Of a stretch of DNA of 64,000 bases, positions 25,059 to 34,220 are shown one piece after another. Each line of letters starts with the position of its first letter. Position 1 is the stretch's first letter. The translations under genes and the position numbers were made by a program. Source of the stretch: an uncultured Opitutia bacterium (GTDB lineage Bacteria > Verrucomicrobiota > Verrucomicrobiia > Opitutales > Opitutaceae); assembly GCA_903877135.1 (NCBI GenBank), contig CAIRCN010000056.1, forward strand, positions 1-64,000. Direction: 5' to 3'. The notes under the pieces are model-generated. The model made no database searches. It was not told where the DNA came from and saw only the letters and a list, made by a program, of their open reading frames with translations.

Positions 25059-26837
25059 TCAGTGCCGGGCGCGCATAAAAACCATCGCGATGAAGAACAG
25101 GACCACCTGCACGGCCACAATAACGCCGATGATGAGCCAAATTTGCCGCGGGCCGCGCGACACCTGCGGCGCGCGGAGATGCAGGTGGCGGTTGGTCTGG
25201 TCGACCGTCTCATAATCGTCGAGGTCGCGCTTCATTTCCGCGGCGCTGGCGTAGCGGCGGGCCGGGTCACGCTCGAGGGCGTGGAGCATGATCTCCTCGA
25301 TGACTGGCGTAAGGTTGGCGTTCAGTTGGCGCGGCGCCACGGGATCGCCGGTGACGCGGGCGTTCATCACGACGTAGGGGCTTTCGCCCGCGAACGGCGT
25401 GGAACCGGTGGTCATCTCATAAAGAATCGCTCCGAGGCTGTAGATGTCGGTGCGGTGGTCGCCGCGTTTGCCCTTCACCTGCTCTGGCGCCATGTAGTCG
25501 GGCGTGCCCATCGTGGGGGAAAAGCCGACGAAGGTGAGCCGGCGCGCCTGCTTCACGCCGGCAATGCCGAAGTCGAACAGGCGCAGGCTGCCGTCGCGGC
25601 ACACCATGATGTTCTGGGGCTTCAGGTCGCGATGGGTGATGCCGTTTGTGTGGAGGTAATCGAGCGCGCTGCAGATTCGGCTCGCATATTGGGCCGCCAG
25701 CGCTTCCGGGAGCGGTCGGCGCTCGCCGAGCAGATGGGCCAGCGTTTCGCCATCGAGAAACTCCATGACCAGATACGGCCGGCTTTTCGGCCGGTCCACC
25801 TTCACGACCTTGAGCACCGCCGGATGATTGAGGCGCGTGCCAATTTCCTCCTCCCGCTTGAACCGTTCGAAGCCGGCAACATCGCTCTCCAACGCCATGA
25901 GCGGCACCTTGACGGCGACGCTCTGGCCGGTCTGGCGGTCGTTAGCCTTGAAGATCGACGCCATGTTGCTGCGGGCAATCAGATCGGTGAGTTCGAAGCG
26001 GTCGTCTAGGACCTGCCCCGGGGCCATTTCTCCGAGACCGGCAAGGTTTGGGGTCGCAGAACGCGACGGCGAAGACGAATGCACGACTCTTTCCCAGTCA
26101 CGCACTGCGATAATCTGCAAGGAAATGTTGTCGTCGCTGCCACGTTTCTCAGCCAGCGCAACCAACTCGCGGCAGGCGTCGTAAGGATGATGGCGGACGA
26201 CGATCTCGCGAATCTCCTCGTCAAGCACGTAGGCGTGCAAGCCATCCGTGCAATGCACGACAAAATCCCCGTGATGGAGAAACTGCATGGTTACATCGGG
26301 TTGGCAGAAAGGCTCAAGCCCGACACTGCGGGTGAGCTGGCTGCGCTGCGGACTCGCCATCGCCTGCCGCTCCAGCATGAGGCCGAGTTTGACCGGCAGG
26401 GCGTTGGCGATATGATCCGACGTCAAGCGTTGAATCGTCTGCCGGCGAATGTGATAGGCTCGGGAATCGCCCACGTGCGCGACGGACACAGTTTGATTGC
26501 GAAACAGCGCGGCCACGAGCGTTGTCGCCATCGGTCCGCGGCGATCGGCTTGCGCGGTTTCGTTGATCTTCGCAGACGCCGCGGAAAACGCCCCGCGAAG
26601 GATTGCATAGGGATTGAGGTCGGGTGAAGCGCCGCGGAAAACGCGCAACACCTCGTCGACCGCAAGGCGGCTGGCGACCTCGCCGCGATCATAGCCTCCA
26701 ACGCCATCGGCCAGCACTGCGATGCTCCCCTGTTTTTCCCGCTCGAGCGGATCGTCGGGCTCCCAGAAATCGAGCGAGTCTTCGTTGATCTCGCGGACCG
26801 GACCCGTAGTGGTAAGCCGGGCGTAGCGGAGGCGCAT
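25059..26837 (-). CDS. PP2C phosphatase - Ser/Thr protein kinase fusion, membrane anchored
   Basis: A 592-residue signalling protein with both phosphatase and kinase. The PP2C domain (1-250) has metal-binding acidic residues in NEDS (19-22), DGVGG (44-48), HVGDSRAYH (121-129), TDGL (198-201) and GSDDN (233-237). The kinase domain (280-560) has VAVK (Lys310), HRDLKPQN (Asp404), DFG (422-424) and APE (450-452). The glycine-rich loop is replaced by LIARSNMASIFKA, an unusual P-loop that lacks the Gly residues. A single membrane helix (about 567-590) ends the protein. Fusions of this kind are known in Verrucomicrobia and related phyla. It is 80 bp downstream of a permease gene, likely the same transcript. 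Confidence 0.9.
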   Translation of the reverse strand: MRLRYARLTTTGPVREINEDSLDFWEPDDPLEREKQGSIAVLADGVGGYDRGEVASRLAVDEVLRVFRGASPDLNPYAILRGAFSAASAKINETAQADRRGPMATTLVAALFRNQTVSVAHVGDSRAYHIRRQTIQRLTSDHIANALPVKLGLMLERQAMASPQRSQLTRSVGLEPFCQPDVTMQFLHHGDFVVHCTDGLHAYVLDEEIREIVVRHHPYDACRELVALAEKRGSDDNISLQIIAVRDWERVVHSSSPSRSATPNLAGLGEMAPGQVLDDRFELTDLIARSNMASIFKANDRQTGQSVAVKVPLMALESDVAGFERFKREEEIGTRLNHPAVLKVVKVDRPKSRPYLVMEFLDGETLAHLLGERRPLPEALAAQYASRICSALDYLHTNGITHRDLKPQNIMVCRDGSLRLFDFGIAGVKQARRLTFVGFSPTMGTPDYMAPEQVKGKRGDHRTDIYSLGAILYEMTTGSTPFAGESPYVVMNARVTGDPVAPRQLNANLTPVIEEIMLHALERDPARRYASAAEMKRDLDDYETVDQTNRHLHLRAPQVSRGPRQIWLIIGVIVAVQVVLFFIAMVFMRARH

Positions 26838-26863
26838 GGTGGGGTTGGAAAGGAAATGGCCCC

Positions 26864-26881
26864 GCGGCACGGAAGTGCCGC
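26864..26881 (-). other. Hairpin between permease and kinase genes
   Basis: A perfect 7-bp stem GCGGCAC (26864-26870) / GTGCCGC (26875-26881) closes a 4-base loop. No T-run follows on the minus strand, so it is more likely an mRNA processing or stability element than a terminator. Confidence 0.45.
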
Positions 26882-26916
26882 AGAGCCAAAAGGAGCGGGA
26901 GCCGGTTACGCCGTCA

Positions 26917-28827
26917 TCAGGCGGTAACCGGTTTCTCGACGTAGATCGATTTGCTGCGGGCGCTGCTGGAGCGCTTGAAGTAAACCAGCCCGTAGATGCC
27001 CCACACGGCGGCGACGCCGAGCGCGATGTAAGGTTCCTTCCAACTCATGCCGGAAACCGTGAACGGTCCGATGAGGTAGAAGAGCATGCAGCCGAAATTC
27101 GCGAGCAGGCCGAAGATCGGCACGACCATGTGCTTGAAACCGTGAAAGGTGTGGTGCTCGCGGAAAGCCACGATCGCGATCGCGCACGTGAGCATGTAGA
27201 GCAAGAAAGTGCCGAAATTGCTGATGAGCGTGATAATCACGAGCGTGTTGGGCAGCTTGGCATAGGTCTCAGGCGAGAAGATGCCGAAGCTATACCAGAT
27301 GTTGTGGTATTTCGGATCAAGCGCCGCGGGAGTCGTGCCTCCGAGATAGATCAGCACCGTGATGATACCGATGACGATGGAAATGATCGCGAGCGACCAG
27401 ATAGCCCTGTGCGGCGAGAGGGTCCGGCCGTGCAGCACGCCGAAGTGAGACGGAACTTCCTCGTCGCGGCCCATCGCGTAGGTCACGCGAGCCCCGGTGC
27501 TCAGGCACGCGAGGGTGGTGCCGATAAGCGCAAGGAAAACCGTGAAGGCCTGCACGAGCATGAATGCACGGCCCGCGGAATAGCTGCCGAAAAGCCAGGT
27601 GCCGACGATCACCATCATGTCGCCGATAGGTGCGCCGGATGCGGCGGCATTCGGCATCGTGTAGCCGTTGTGCAGGAGATAATTGGCGGCGAAATATTCA
27701 AAGAGATAACAGACGGCGCCTTGAATCGCGAGAGAGAGCAGGATGGCGCGCGCTATGTCCTTCTTTGGGTTTTTCGCCTCCTCACCCATCGAGCTGACCG
27801 ACTCGAATCCGACGAGGATGAGAATCGCGATGCAGGCTTGGATGAAGATATAGTTGAAGCCGTGCGTGCCGACGACCGATTTCGCCGTCGGATGGAAATT
27901 GAACGTCGTGACGCCCTTGTCGTCCTTGGTGTAGGCTTCGTTGACATCGTAGCTCACGGTGAATGGCGCAGCGAGCTTCGGGTCGGTGACCGGTTTGCCG
28001 TCTTTGTCGGCCGCGACCGGGTTGCCGTCCTTGTCCTGCGAATCCTGCATCTGGAAGACTGGTTTCTTGTCGGCATCAAAGGTGGGTTTGCCATCGGCGT
28101 CGACGACGGGCGCGGGGTTGCCCTTGTCGTCTTTGACGACCTCTTGCGCGACCTGGTAATTCACGGCCACTCCGTTGGAGAGATGATAGCCGACGGAGCC
28201 CTGCTTATGCTGCAGGCGGTAGGCGATGGCGATGATGGAGAATACGACGAGAGCCGTGATCTGGATGACGTTGATCGCCATGTTCACGGCCGTCGTGCCG
28301 GTCACCCCGCGATAAGCGATGTAGGCGACGCCGAGCGCAAACACGACGCAGAAAAGAATCATGAACAGCGGACTGTTGTAGGTGCCGCTGAACGTGTCCG
28401 GAAAGAACTGATTCAGTAGGTAGCCGCTGAGGATAGCGGTTACGCCGACCATGCAGCCTGGATAAACCCAGTAATAGAGATGGCTCGCCCAGCCGGTGAA
28501 GAACTTGGCGATGCGGGCGAACTTATAGGCATGGGTCTTTGAAAGGAACGCCTGCTCCGCGTAAAAATACGACGAGCCGGCGCCAGGGTAGAGTTTCGAG
28601 AGCTCGGCGTAGCTGATGGCCGTTGCGAAACATAGCAGCAGCGCGGCGACGATGCCAAACCACATCGCACTGCCGGCCATCGGGGCCCCGTAAAGCGCTT
28701 GGATCTGGAAGGTGAGCCAGAGGAACGCGCCGGGTGCAATCAACGCCATGGCGTTGATGGTGAGACCGGTGAGGCCCAAGGTGGGCTTCAGAGATGGGTT
28801 CGACGGAGCGGGAGGTGAATTTGACAT
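26917..28827 (-). CDS. APC family amino acid permease with acidic insertion
   Basis: A 636-residue secondary transporter with about 12 to 13 membrane helices. The APC family signatures are TLGLTGLTINAMALIAPGAF in helix 1, YAELSKLYPGAGSSYFYAEQ and ILVGFESVSSMGEEAKNPKKD. Family members are usually 450-550 residues long. The extra length comes from an insertion at about 205-318 in one loop. It is hydrophilic and repeats DxDGxP-type motifs (DDKGNP, DADGKP, DADKKP, DKDGNP, DKDGKP). These look like calcium-binding loops. Substrate unknown; amino acid or GABA-type exchange would fit the family. The adjacent kinase-phosphatase may regulate it. Confidence 0.9.
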   Translation of the reverse strand: MSNSPPAPSNPSLKPTLGLTGLTINAMALIAPGAFLWLTFQIQALYGAPMAGSAMWFGIVAALLLCFATAISYAELSKLYPGAGSSYFYAEQAFLSKTHAYKFARIAKFFTGWASHLYYWVYPGCMVGVTAILSGYLLNQFFPDTFSGTYNSPLFMILFCVVFALGVAYIAYRGVTGTTAVNMAINVIQITALVVFSIIAIAYRLQHKQGSVGYHLSNGVAVNYQVAQEVVKDDKGNPAPVVDADGKPTFDADKKPVFQMQDSQDKDGNPVAADKDGKPVTDPKLAAPFTVSYDVNEAYTKDDKGVTTFNFHPTAKSVVGTHGFNYIFIQACIAILILVGFESVSSMGEEAKNPKKDIARAILLSLAIQGAVCYLFEYFAANYLLHNGYTMPNAAASGAPIGDMMVIVGTWLFGSYSAGRAFMLVQAFTVFLALIGTTLACLSTGARVTYAMGRDEEVPSHFGVLHGRTLSPHRAIWSLAIISIVIGIITVLIYLGGTTPAALDPKYHNIWYSFGIFSPETYAKLPNTLVIITLISNFGTFLLYMLTCAIAIVAFREHHTFHGFKHMVVPIFGLLANFGCMLFYLIGPFTVSGMSWKEPYIALGVAAVWGIYGLVYFKRSSSARSKSIYVEKPVTA

Positions 28828-28932
28828 GTTTGGTTTAGGTTGAGGTTCGGAGGAAAAGAAGGTCGTGAGTTTCGAGAGGACATTCGGCCGCCAAAATCTG
28901 GCGCCCAGAAACTGACCGCGCCGGCTGCGGAA

Positions 28933-28963
28933 GGGCGGCCCCCGGAATATACGGGGGCCGCCC
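28933..28963 (-). other. Strong 12-bp hairpin in the permease leader
   Basis: GGGCGGCCCCCG (28933-28944) and CGGGGGCCGCCC (28952-28963) are perfectly complementary with a 7-base loop. No T-run follows on either strand. It lies about 106 bp before the permease start codon. A dispersed palindrome or a regulatory leader structure are both possible. Confidence 0.6.
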
Positions 28964-29204
28964 AGTGCCGATGCAGTTCACCCGATTCTTCAGTTCGGAT
29001 GAAAAAGCTTGAGTCGTTGCCTTCTTGGCCGAGCTCATCCCACAGGATGAAATCCGTGTGCTGACCCAGTGACTGATGGTTTGGCGGAGGTTCGTGCGTT
29101 TGTTTCTGGCTGGATTCAAAGTGGTGCGCTTGAGGCACGATTACATACGCAGCCCACATACCACCCGGCGTTGATAGACCGTAGATAGTTTTGCCGAAAA
29201 TATG

Positions 29205-29238
29205 AACAAAACATAAACGAGCGCTGGGCGCGGCTCGT
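29205..29238 (-). terminator. Weak candidate terminator of the response regulator
   Basis: ACGAGC (29217-29222) and GCTCGT (29233-29238) form a 6-bp stem. On the minus strand it is followed by TTATGTTTTG, a poor T-run. It is 33 bp after the regulator's stop codon. Confidence 0.4.
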
Positions 29239-29271
29239 CATTCGACAGAAAACCTCACCGGCACCCGCCGC

Positions 29272-29982
29272 TCAGGCGGCGTCCGCCGGATCGCTCAGAA
29301 ACCGGTAACCAATGCCAGACTCGGTCTGGAAATGCCGCGGCGCCTCCAGATCACACTCAAGCTTCCGGCGCAGGCGCAGCATATAGGTCCGCACGTAATG
29401 GGTCTGTCCCTCGGCCTTCGGCCCCCACAGCTCGCGCAAAATCTGGCGGTGCGTGAGCACCTTGTCACGGTGCGTTATCAGCAGACATAGCAGCGCATAC
29501 TCGGTGGAAGTGAGTTTGATTGCGCGACCGTCCTTCGTCACGCTGCGGCCCGCCAGATCGACCTCGATCCGCCCAAAACGGAATCGGTTCGTGGCAACGG
29601 CGGGCTTGATGCGCCGCAACAGCGCGCGCAGCCGTGCCAGCAGCTCGGCGCCACCAAAGGGTTTTGTGAGATAATCGTCGGCGCCGGCATCGAGTCCGGC
29701 GACCTTGCTCCCTTCCTGGCCATGCATGGAAAGGATCAACACGGGAGTTGTGTTCCATTCGCGCAGGTGCCGGAGCACTTCAAGGCCAGGCTGGTCGGGC
29801 AGGCTGGGATCGAGGATGATCGCGGCGGGATCGTGACGGAGAATCTCCTTCAGGCCGGCCTGCCAGCTCTCTGCCTCACGCACGGCATAGCCAGCCTCTT
29901 CGAGAATCAGCCGAAGCAACCGGCGAATCTGTGTTTCGTCGTCGATCACTAAAACCTCTGACCTGGCGGCATCAGCATTCAT
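29272..29982 (-). CDS. OmpR/KdpE-type response regulator
   Basis: A 236-residue two-domain regulator. The receiver (1-125) has acidic residues at VIDDE, the phospho-acceptor in AAIILDPSLPD, the switch residue as Ser in VLILSMHGQ and Lys in LTKPFG. The DNA-binding winged helix (about 135-230) has TSTEYALLCLLITHRDKVLTHRQILRELWG and HYVRTYMLRLRRKLE. The pattern is nearest to KdpE. No histidine kinase or kdp gene is adjacent, so it is an orphan here. Confidence 0.93.
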   Translation of the reverse strand: MNADAARSEVLVIDDETQIRRLLRLILEEAGYAVREAESWQAGLKEILRHDPAAIILDPSLPDQPGLEVLRHLREWNTTPVLILSMHGQEGSKVAGLDAGADDYLTKPFGGAELLARLRALLRRIKPAVATNRFRFGRIEVDLAGRSVTKDGRAIKLTSTEYALLCLLITHRDKVLTHRQILRELWGPKAEGQTHYVRTYMLRLRRKLECDLEAPRHFQTESGIGYRFLSDPADAA

Positions 29983-30221
29983 CGTTGGTCACATCGCCAT
30001 TCACAACACTCATGATGCCCGGTCCACGGAGAAGCCCAGCGGACCTTTTATTAAACCTAACGAAGTGATATTTCTGAGAGTTTGCGGTCGCCACCATGCC
30101 CCATAACCGCAGTAACCATACCAAATTCCCAGCCACCCCTAAAATAGACGCAGGGTTGATGCAAGTCCAAGGCTTGCATGAGGTCACACTGCCCGGCCCA
30201 AACCCGACCGGCTGCCCGCCA
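29983..30221. other. 239-bp intergenic region
   Basis: It lies between the cytidylate-kinase-like gene and the response regulator, both minus strand. It includes a 7-bp inverted repeat, ATGCAAG (30159-30165) / CTTGCAT (30173-30179), without a T-run. No gene is supported. Confidence 0.4.
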
Positions 30222-30929
30222 CTACACCATGGCCTCCACCCGACTCCGCAACACCTCAAACACAAGCCCGGCCGCCTGCTCCACCGGAATCGTAGCGACA
30301 TTGATCACCAGATCGTAGCAGCTGGCGCAGTCGATCTCAGCGTCGAACACCGAGCGCACGTATTTGCGGCGTGCAACGTCGACCTTCGCGTTGTGCGCTG
30401 CGGCGGCCGTCGGCGTCTCACCCGGTTCGCCCGCCATGTGCCGGGCCCGGTGCTCAACCGGTGCCACCAAGCGCACATGGACGCCGTTGGCAATCGCGGC
30501 GGTGGCGCAGTTCGCCCCGCGGCCCACGAGAATAACGTGGCCGGCGCGCGCGAGGTGCCGCATCGTCTCGTTCGTGCGCTGGATTAGTTCCCAAAGGCTC
30601 GGATGCAGACCCATGATCTCGCCGACTGAAGCGTCGATCTCCGACACTTTGTCCTCGGGCAAAAACCGGGCGATGCGTGGCGAGAGATGGCGGGACTGCA
30701 GCATGGTCTCGACGAGGTTGCGGTCGAAGACTGTCCACGGTGTTTCGCCGGGCAGTTCGCTTTCCAAGCGCACTGCGAGGGCACGGGCAATCGTCGAGCC
30801 GCCGGTGCCGGATTCGCGGGAGATAGTGACAAACGGACCGACTGGTTTTCCGCGCAGACCCGGTCCGGAGCGTGAGAGATGGACGTTGATATAAGCCTCG
30901 GCATGTCCCAGCGAAGGTTGAGTGTGCAT
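30222..30929 (-). CDS. Cytidylate kinase-like family protein
   Basis: A 235-residue P-loop protein of the cytidylate-kinase-like family. The nucleotide-binding segment is FVTISRESGTGGSTIARALA at about 34-51, and ILVGRGANCAT is the later conserved block. The family resembles CMP kinases but its substrates are not settled. The true Cmk is probably elsewhere. The start at 30929 is backed by a strong ribosome-binding site (AAGGAGGAAA) directly upstream. It is divergent from the DUF2721 gene. Confidence 0.85.
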   Translation of the reverse strand: MHTQPSLGHAEAYINVHLSRSGPGLRGKPVGPFVTISRESGTGGSTIARALAVRLESELPGETPWTVFDRNLVETMLQSRHLSPRIARFLPEDKVSEIDASVGEIMGLHPSLWELIQRTNETMRHLARAGHVILVGRGANCATAAIANGVHVRLVAPVEHRARHMAGEPGETPTAAAAHNAKVDVARRKYVRSVFDAEIDCASCYDLVINVATIPVEQAAGLVFEVLRSRVEAMV

Positions 30930-31045
30930 ATTTCCTCCTTTGGCTGGCGTGAAGTGTAATACCAAATTTCGCCGACTTAAAGCCTGAACATGCGGAGCGT
31001 TCGCGATTGCCCGCGGGCGGCCGGAAGCCCAGCATTCACCCCGCC

Positions 31046-31516
31046 ATGCTACTGCAACAACTGGTCCCTGTCCTCCAACTCTCCGTCGGTCCCGTGATCA
31101 TGATCTCTGGAGTCGGCCTCGTCTTGCTGTCGATGACCAACCGCTACGGCCGGGTGATCGACCGGGCGCGGGAAATCTCGGCGCTGAAACGTCACGCCGG
31201 CGGTCCGGAGCGCGCACATTTTCAGGCGCAGTTGCTGATTCTCGTCCGCCGCGCGCGGCTGGTGCGGCTGGCGATCGCGCTCGCCTCGCTGAGCCTGCTG
31301 TTTGCCGCCGTGCTGATCATGACGCTGTTCCTCATCGCGCTCTTCACCCTCGAAGCCGCGCTGCTACTCGTGGTCTTGTTCATGGGCTGCACAGCCTGCC
31401 TCGTCGCCTCACTGGTGGTGTTCCTGCTGGACATCAATATTTCGCTGCGCGCCTTCGAACTGGAAGCACGGCACGAGGGCGCGGAACCGCATCCCGGCGG
31501 CGTCACAGCCGCGTGA
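31046..31516 (+). CDS. DUF2721 membrane protein
   Basis: A 156-residue inner-membrane protein with helices at about 5-28, 78-105 and 106-130. The family hallmark is MTNRYGRVIDRAREISAL after the first helix. Function is unknown. I chose the ATG at 31046; the frame is open from 31007, but the extension is outside the membrane topology. The stop is 72 bp before the SDR start. Confidence 0.82.
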   Translation: MLLQQLVPVLQLSVGPVIMISGVGLVLLSMTNRYGRVIDRAREISALKRHAGGPERAHFQAQLLILVRRARLVRLAIALASLSLLFAAVLIMTLFLIALFTLEAALLLVVLFMGCTACLVASLVVFLLDINISLRAFELEARHEGAEPHPGGVTAA

Positions 31517-31587
31517 GCCCGGGCCACGGGTTTTCCATTGACCCGCCCCGCCGCCCAGCCTCGCCTTGCTTTGGCCTCGTCGTCCCC

Positions 31588-32367
31588 ATGCCCACCGAGC
31601 TGCAAAACACCCCCGCCCCGCCCCTCGTGCTGCCCGATCTGCGTGAGAAAACCGCGCTCGTCACCGGCGCCTCGGCCGGCATTGGCCGCGCCACCATCGA
31701 GGCGCTCCTTGCCAACGGCGCGACCTGCCACGGGCTCTCCCCCGACTCGTCGCCGATCACGCACCCGGCGTTTCACCCGCTGCCGTGCGACCTGCGCGAC
31801 ACAGCCGCCATCGCGCGCGCCTTCGCCGTGCTCCGTGAAAAAACCGAGCACCTCGACTTCGTCGTCAACGTCGCGGGCATCGACCCAAAGCTCCCGCTTG
31901 CCGAGGGCGATGCCGCTCGTTGGGACGAGATCGTCGATCTCAACCTCCGCGGTTACTACCTCGTGATTCGCGAAAGCCTCGACCTGTTGCGCCACGGCAC
32001 GGGCCGCGCGATCGTGAACGTCTCCTCGATTAACTACAGGCTCGGCCTGCCCGGTCGCGCCATCTACTCCGCCACCAAGGCGGGCATCCTCGGCCTGACC
32101 ACCGGCCTCGCCCGCGAACTCGGCCGCGAGGGCATCCGCATCAACACTGTGACGCCGGGCTGGGTGTTCACCGAGCGCCAGATTCGCGAATATTTTTCCG
32201 GCGCCGACACAGGCAAACACCTCTCGCACCTCGCGACCGTGCAGTCGCTCCCGTGCCGCATCCAGCCGGCCGACGTGGCCAACCACATCCTCTTCTACCT
32301 CAGTTCCGCCAGCCGCGCCTCTACCGGGCACAACTGCGTGGTCGATGGCGGCTGGATTCTCGAGTGA
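31588..32367 (+). CDS. Short-chain dehydrogenase/reductase
   Basis: A 259-residue NAD(P)-dependent oxidoreductase of classical SDR type. The cofactor loop is TGASAGIG, with NVAG replacing NNAG, the catalytic Ser in NVSSINYR and YSATK (Tyr and Lys) after it. It ends GHNCVVDGGW, typical for family members. Substrate cannot be read from sequence. The ATG at 31588 is chosen. The GTG at 31513 would overlap the previous stop and add an unconserved extension. It is convergent with ptsI, 6 bp between stops. Confidence 0.92.
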   Translation: MPTELQNTPAPPLVLPDLREKTALVTGASAGIGRATIEALLANGATCHGLSPDSSPITHPAFHPLPCDLRDTAAIARAFAVLREKTEHLDFVVNVAGIDPKLPLAEGDAARWDEIVDLNLRGYYLVIRESLDLLRHGTGRAIVNVSSINYRLGLPGRAIYSATKAGILGLTTGLARELGREGIRINTVTPGWVFTERQIREYFSGADTGKHLSHLATVQSLPCRIQPADVANHILFYLSSASRASTGHNCVVDGGWILE

Positions 32368-32373
32368 CGCCGC

Positions 32374-34137
32374 CTACTCCACCGTCACCCGCGTGCGGTA
32401 GAATTCCTCGCAGCGCGCGTAGATTTCTTTCGGCGAACTGAGCGCGAGCGCCGCCGCGGCGAGCGCGCGAGCGTCCGCCATCGTCATGGCCCGCACGATG
32501 TATTTCACCGTGGGAATCCACGTGGGCGACATGCTCAGCGCATCCACGCCCAAACCAAGCAGCAGGGGCGCGAGCACCGGGTCGCCTGCCATTTCGCCGC
32601 ACACGCTCACTGGCACGTTCCGTTTGTGCGCCTCATCGACCACGTGTTTCAACGTGCGCAAGACGGCGGGGTGCGTGGGCTCGTAGAGATGCGCGATCCG
32701 TTCGTTTCCGCGATCGATGGCGAGAAGATATTGGATAAGGTCGTTGGTGCCGATGCTGAAGAACGCACAGTCGCGGGCCAGCAGGTCCACCGTCACCGCG
32801 GCGCTGGGGATCTCGATCATCGCGCCCACTTCGATGTTTTCGTCGAACGCTTGGCCGCGGGTCTTCAGCTCCGCCATGCACTCGCCGAGCACGGTATTGG
32901 CCCGCGCCAACTCCTCTTGCCCGCTGATCATGGGATACATGATGCGCACCTTGCCATGCGCGCTGGCCAGTAGGATGGCCCGCAGCTGGTCCTTGAAGAT
33001 GTCCTGATGTTCGAGGCAGAAACGGATCGCACGGAAACCCATGAACGGGTTGCTTTCCTTGGGAAACAGGCCGGGGTTGCCCGTCATCGGCTTGTCGCCA
33101 CCGAGATCGAGCGTGCGGATGACGACCGGATGCGGCGCCACGCCCTCGGCCACGGCTTTGTAGGCGACGAACTGCTCCTGCTCGGTCGGCACGCGCTGCG
33201 AATTCAGGTAGAGAAACTCGGTGCGGTAAAGCCCCACGCCCTCGGCCCGGTAGTCGCGCACCAACGCCACCTCGTCCACCTTCTCGATATTGGCCATCAG
33301 CGCCACCGCCACGCCATCCAGCGTGACCGCCGGCTGGTCGTTGGCCCCGAGGAGGCGCGTCTCAAAGGTCTTCTTGCGCTCTTGGATTTTGCCGTAGCGG
33401 AAGAGCGTCGCCTCCGACGGGTTGAGGATGACGAGGCCCTCGTAGCCGTCGACGAGCGCCCAGTCACCGTTTTTGACGCGGCTGGTGAAGTCGCGCACGC
33501 CGACAACGGCGGGCACTTTCATCGAGCGGGCGACGATGACGGCGTGACTCGTCTTGCTCCCGGTGTCGGTCACGATCGCGAGCGCGGCGCTGCGGTCAAT
33601 GCTCGCGGAATCGGAAGGTGAGATATCGTTGGCAGCGACGATGCGCTTGTCGGCAAGCCGGTTGAGCGAATTCTCCGCCTGACCGAGGAGATTTTGCAGC
33701 ACCCGTTGGGCGACGTCGCGAATGTCGCCAGCGCGTTCGCGCAAGTATTCGTCGTCGATCTCGGCAAAGGCCTGGATGTAGCGCGAAGAGATTTTGTTGA
33801 AACACGTCTCGATGTTGCGGCCCGTGGCCTCAAACTCGCGAATCGTCTCGCCGATCAGCGCCTGATCCTCGAGGACGAGCAGGTGCGCGTCAAAAATCAG
33901 CGCCTCCTCGGCGCCGAGGTTCTTCTCCACCTCGGCCTGAATCTTGGCGATCTGCTGCCGGGTGACCAGGAGCGCCTGATCGAAGCGGCTGATTTCGCTT
34001 TTGCGCTTGTCAGCATCGACCTGGTAGCTCGGCACCTCGACGTCGCTCTGGATGTAGACGAAAATCTGCCCATAGGCGATCCCCTGCGAGGCGGCGATGC
34101 CTTGCACGACGGTTTCTTGTGGGACGAGTGGATCCAT
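32374..34137 (-). CDS. ptsI: PTS enzyme I (phosphoenolpyruvate-protein phosphotransferase)
   Basis: A 587-residue cytoplasmic enzyme that takes phosphate from PEP and passes it to HPr. The phospho-acceptor is in GSKTSHAVIVARSMKVPAVVG (His198). The C-terminal PEP-binding barrel has GVGLYRTEFLYL, GDKP, NPFMGFRAIRF, IEIPSAA, FFSIGTNDLIQY and the Cys of VSVCGEMAGD (Cys513). Length is typical. No ptsH or EII genes are adjacent, so it may serve regulatory PTS or unlinked transporters. Confidence 0.96.
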   Translation of the reverse strand: MDPLVPQETVVQGIAASQGIAYGQIFVYIQSDVEVPSYQVDADKRKSEISRFDQALLVTRQQIAKIQAEVEKNLGAEEALIFDAHLLVLEDQALIGETIREFEATGRNIETCFNKISSRYIQAFAEIDDEYLRERAGDIRDVAQRVLQNLLGQAENSLNRLADKRIVAANDISPSDSASIDRSAALAIVTDTGSKTSHAVIVARSMKVPAVVGVRDFTSRVKNGDWALVDGYEGLVILNPSEATLFRYGKIQERKKTFETRLLGANDQPAVTLDGVAVALMANIEKVDEVALVRDYRAEGVGLYRTEFLYLNSQRVPTEQEQFVAYKAVAEGVAPHPVVIRTLDLGGDKPMTGNPGLFPKESNPFMGFRAIRFCLEHQDIFKDQLRAILLASAHGKVRIMYPMISGQEELARANTVLGECMAELKTRGQAFDENIEVGAMIEIPSAAVTVDLLARDCAFFSIGTNDLIQYLLAIDRGNERIAHLYEPTHPAVLRTLKHVVDEAHKRNVPVSVCGEMAGDPVLAPLLLGLGVDALSMSPTWIPTVKYIVRAMTMADARALAAAALALSSPKEIYARCEEFYRTRVTVE

Positions 34138-34220
34138 GAAGGGACAGGTGCCGCCATGCTCAGGGTGTTGCGGCGCCGCGCCACGATAACGCGCCCACCG
34201 GGCGAAGGGTCAATGCGGAT

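Larger units (their letters stand above)
28828..29271. other. 444-bp leader region upstream of the permease
   Basis: It lies between the stop of the response regulator and the permease start, both on the minus strand. It contains the 12-bp GC stem at 28933-28963, a smaller hairpin at 29036-29049 and a weak terminator for the regulator near 29205-29238. Open frames here have no family signal. It may be a long structured 5' leader of the permease. No named riboswitch was recognised. Confidence 0.45.

Noticed and set aside
28788-29159. 123-residue frame in the permease leader
   Set aside because: Overlaps the permease start and the hairpin; the translated sequence shows no domain.
29983-30221. 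Possible tRNA or structured RNA in the gap
   Set aside because: No tRNA arms or GTTCGA-like loop; only a 7-bp inverted repeat was visible.
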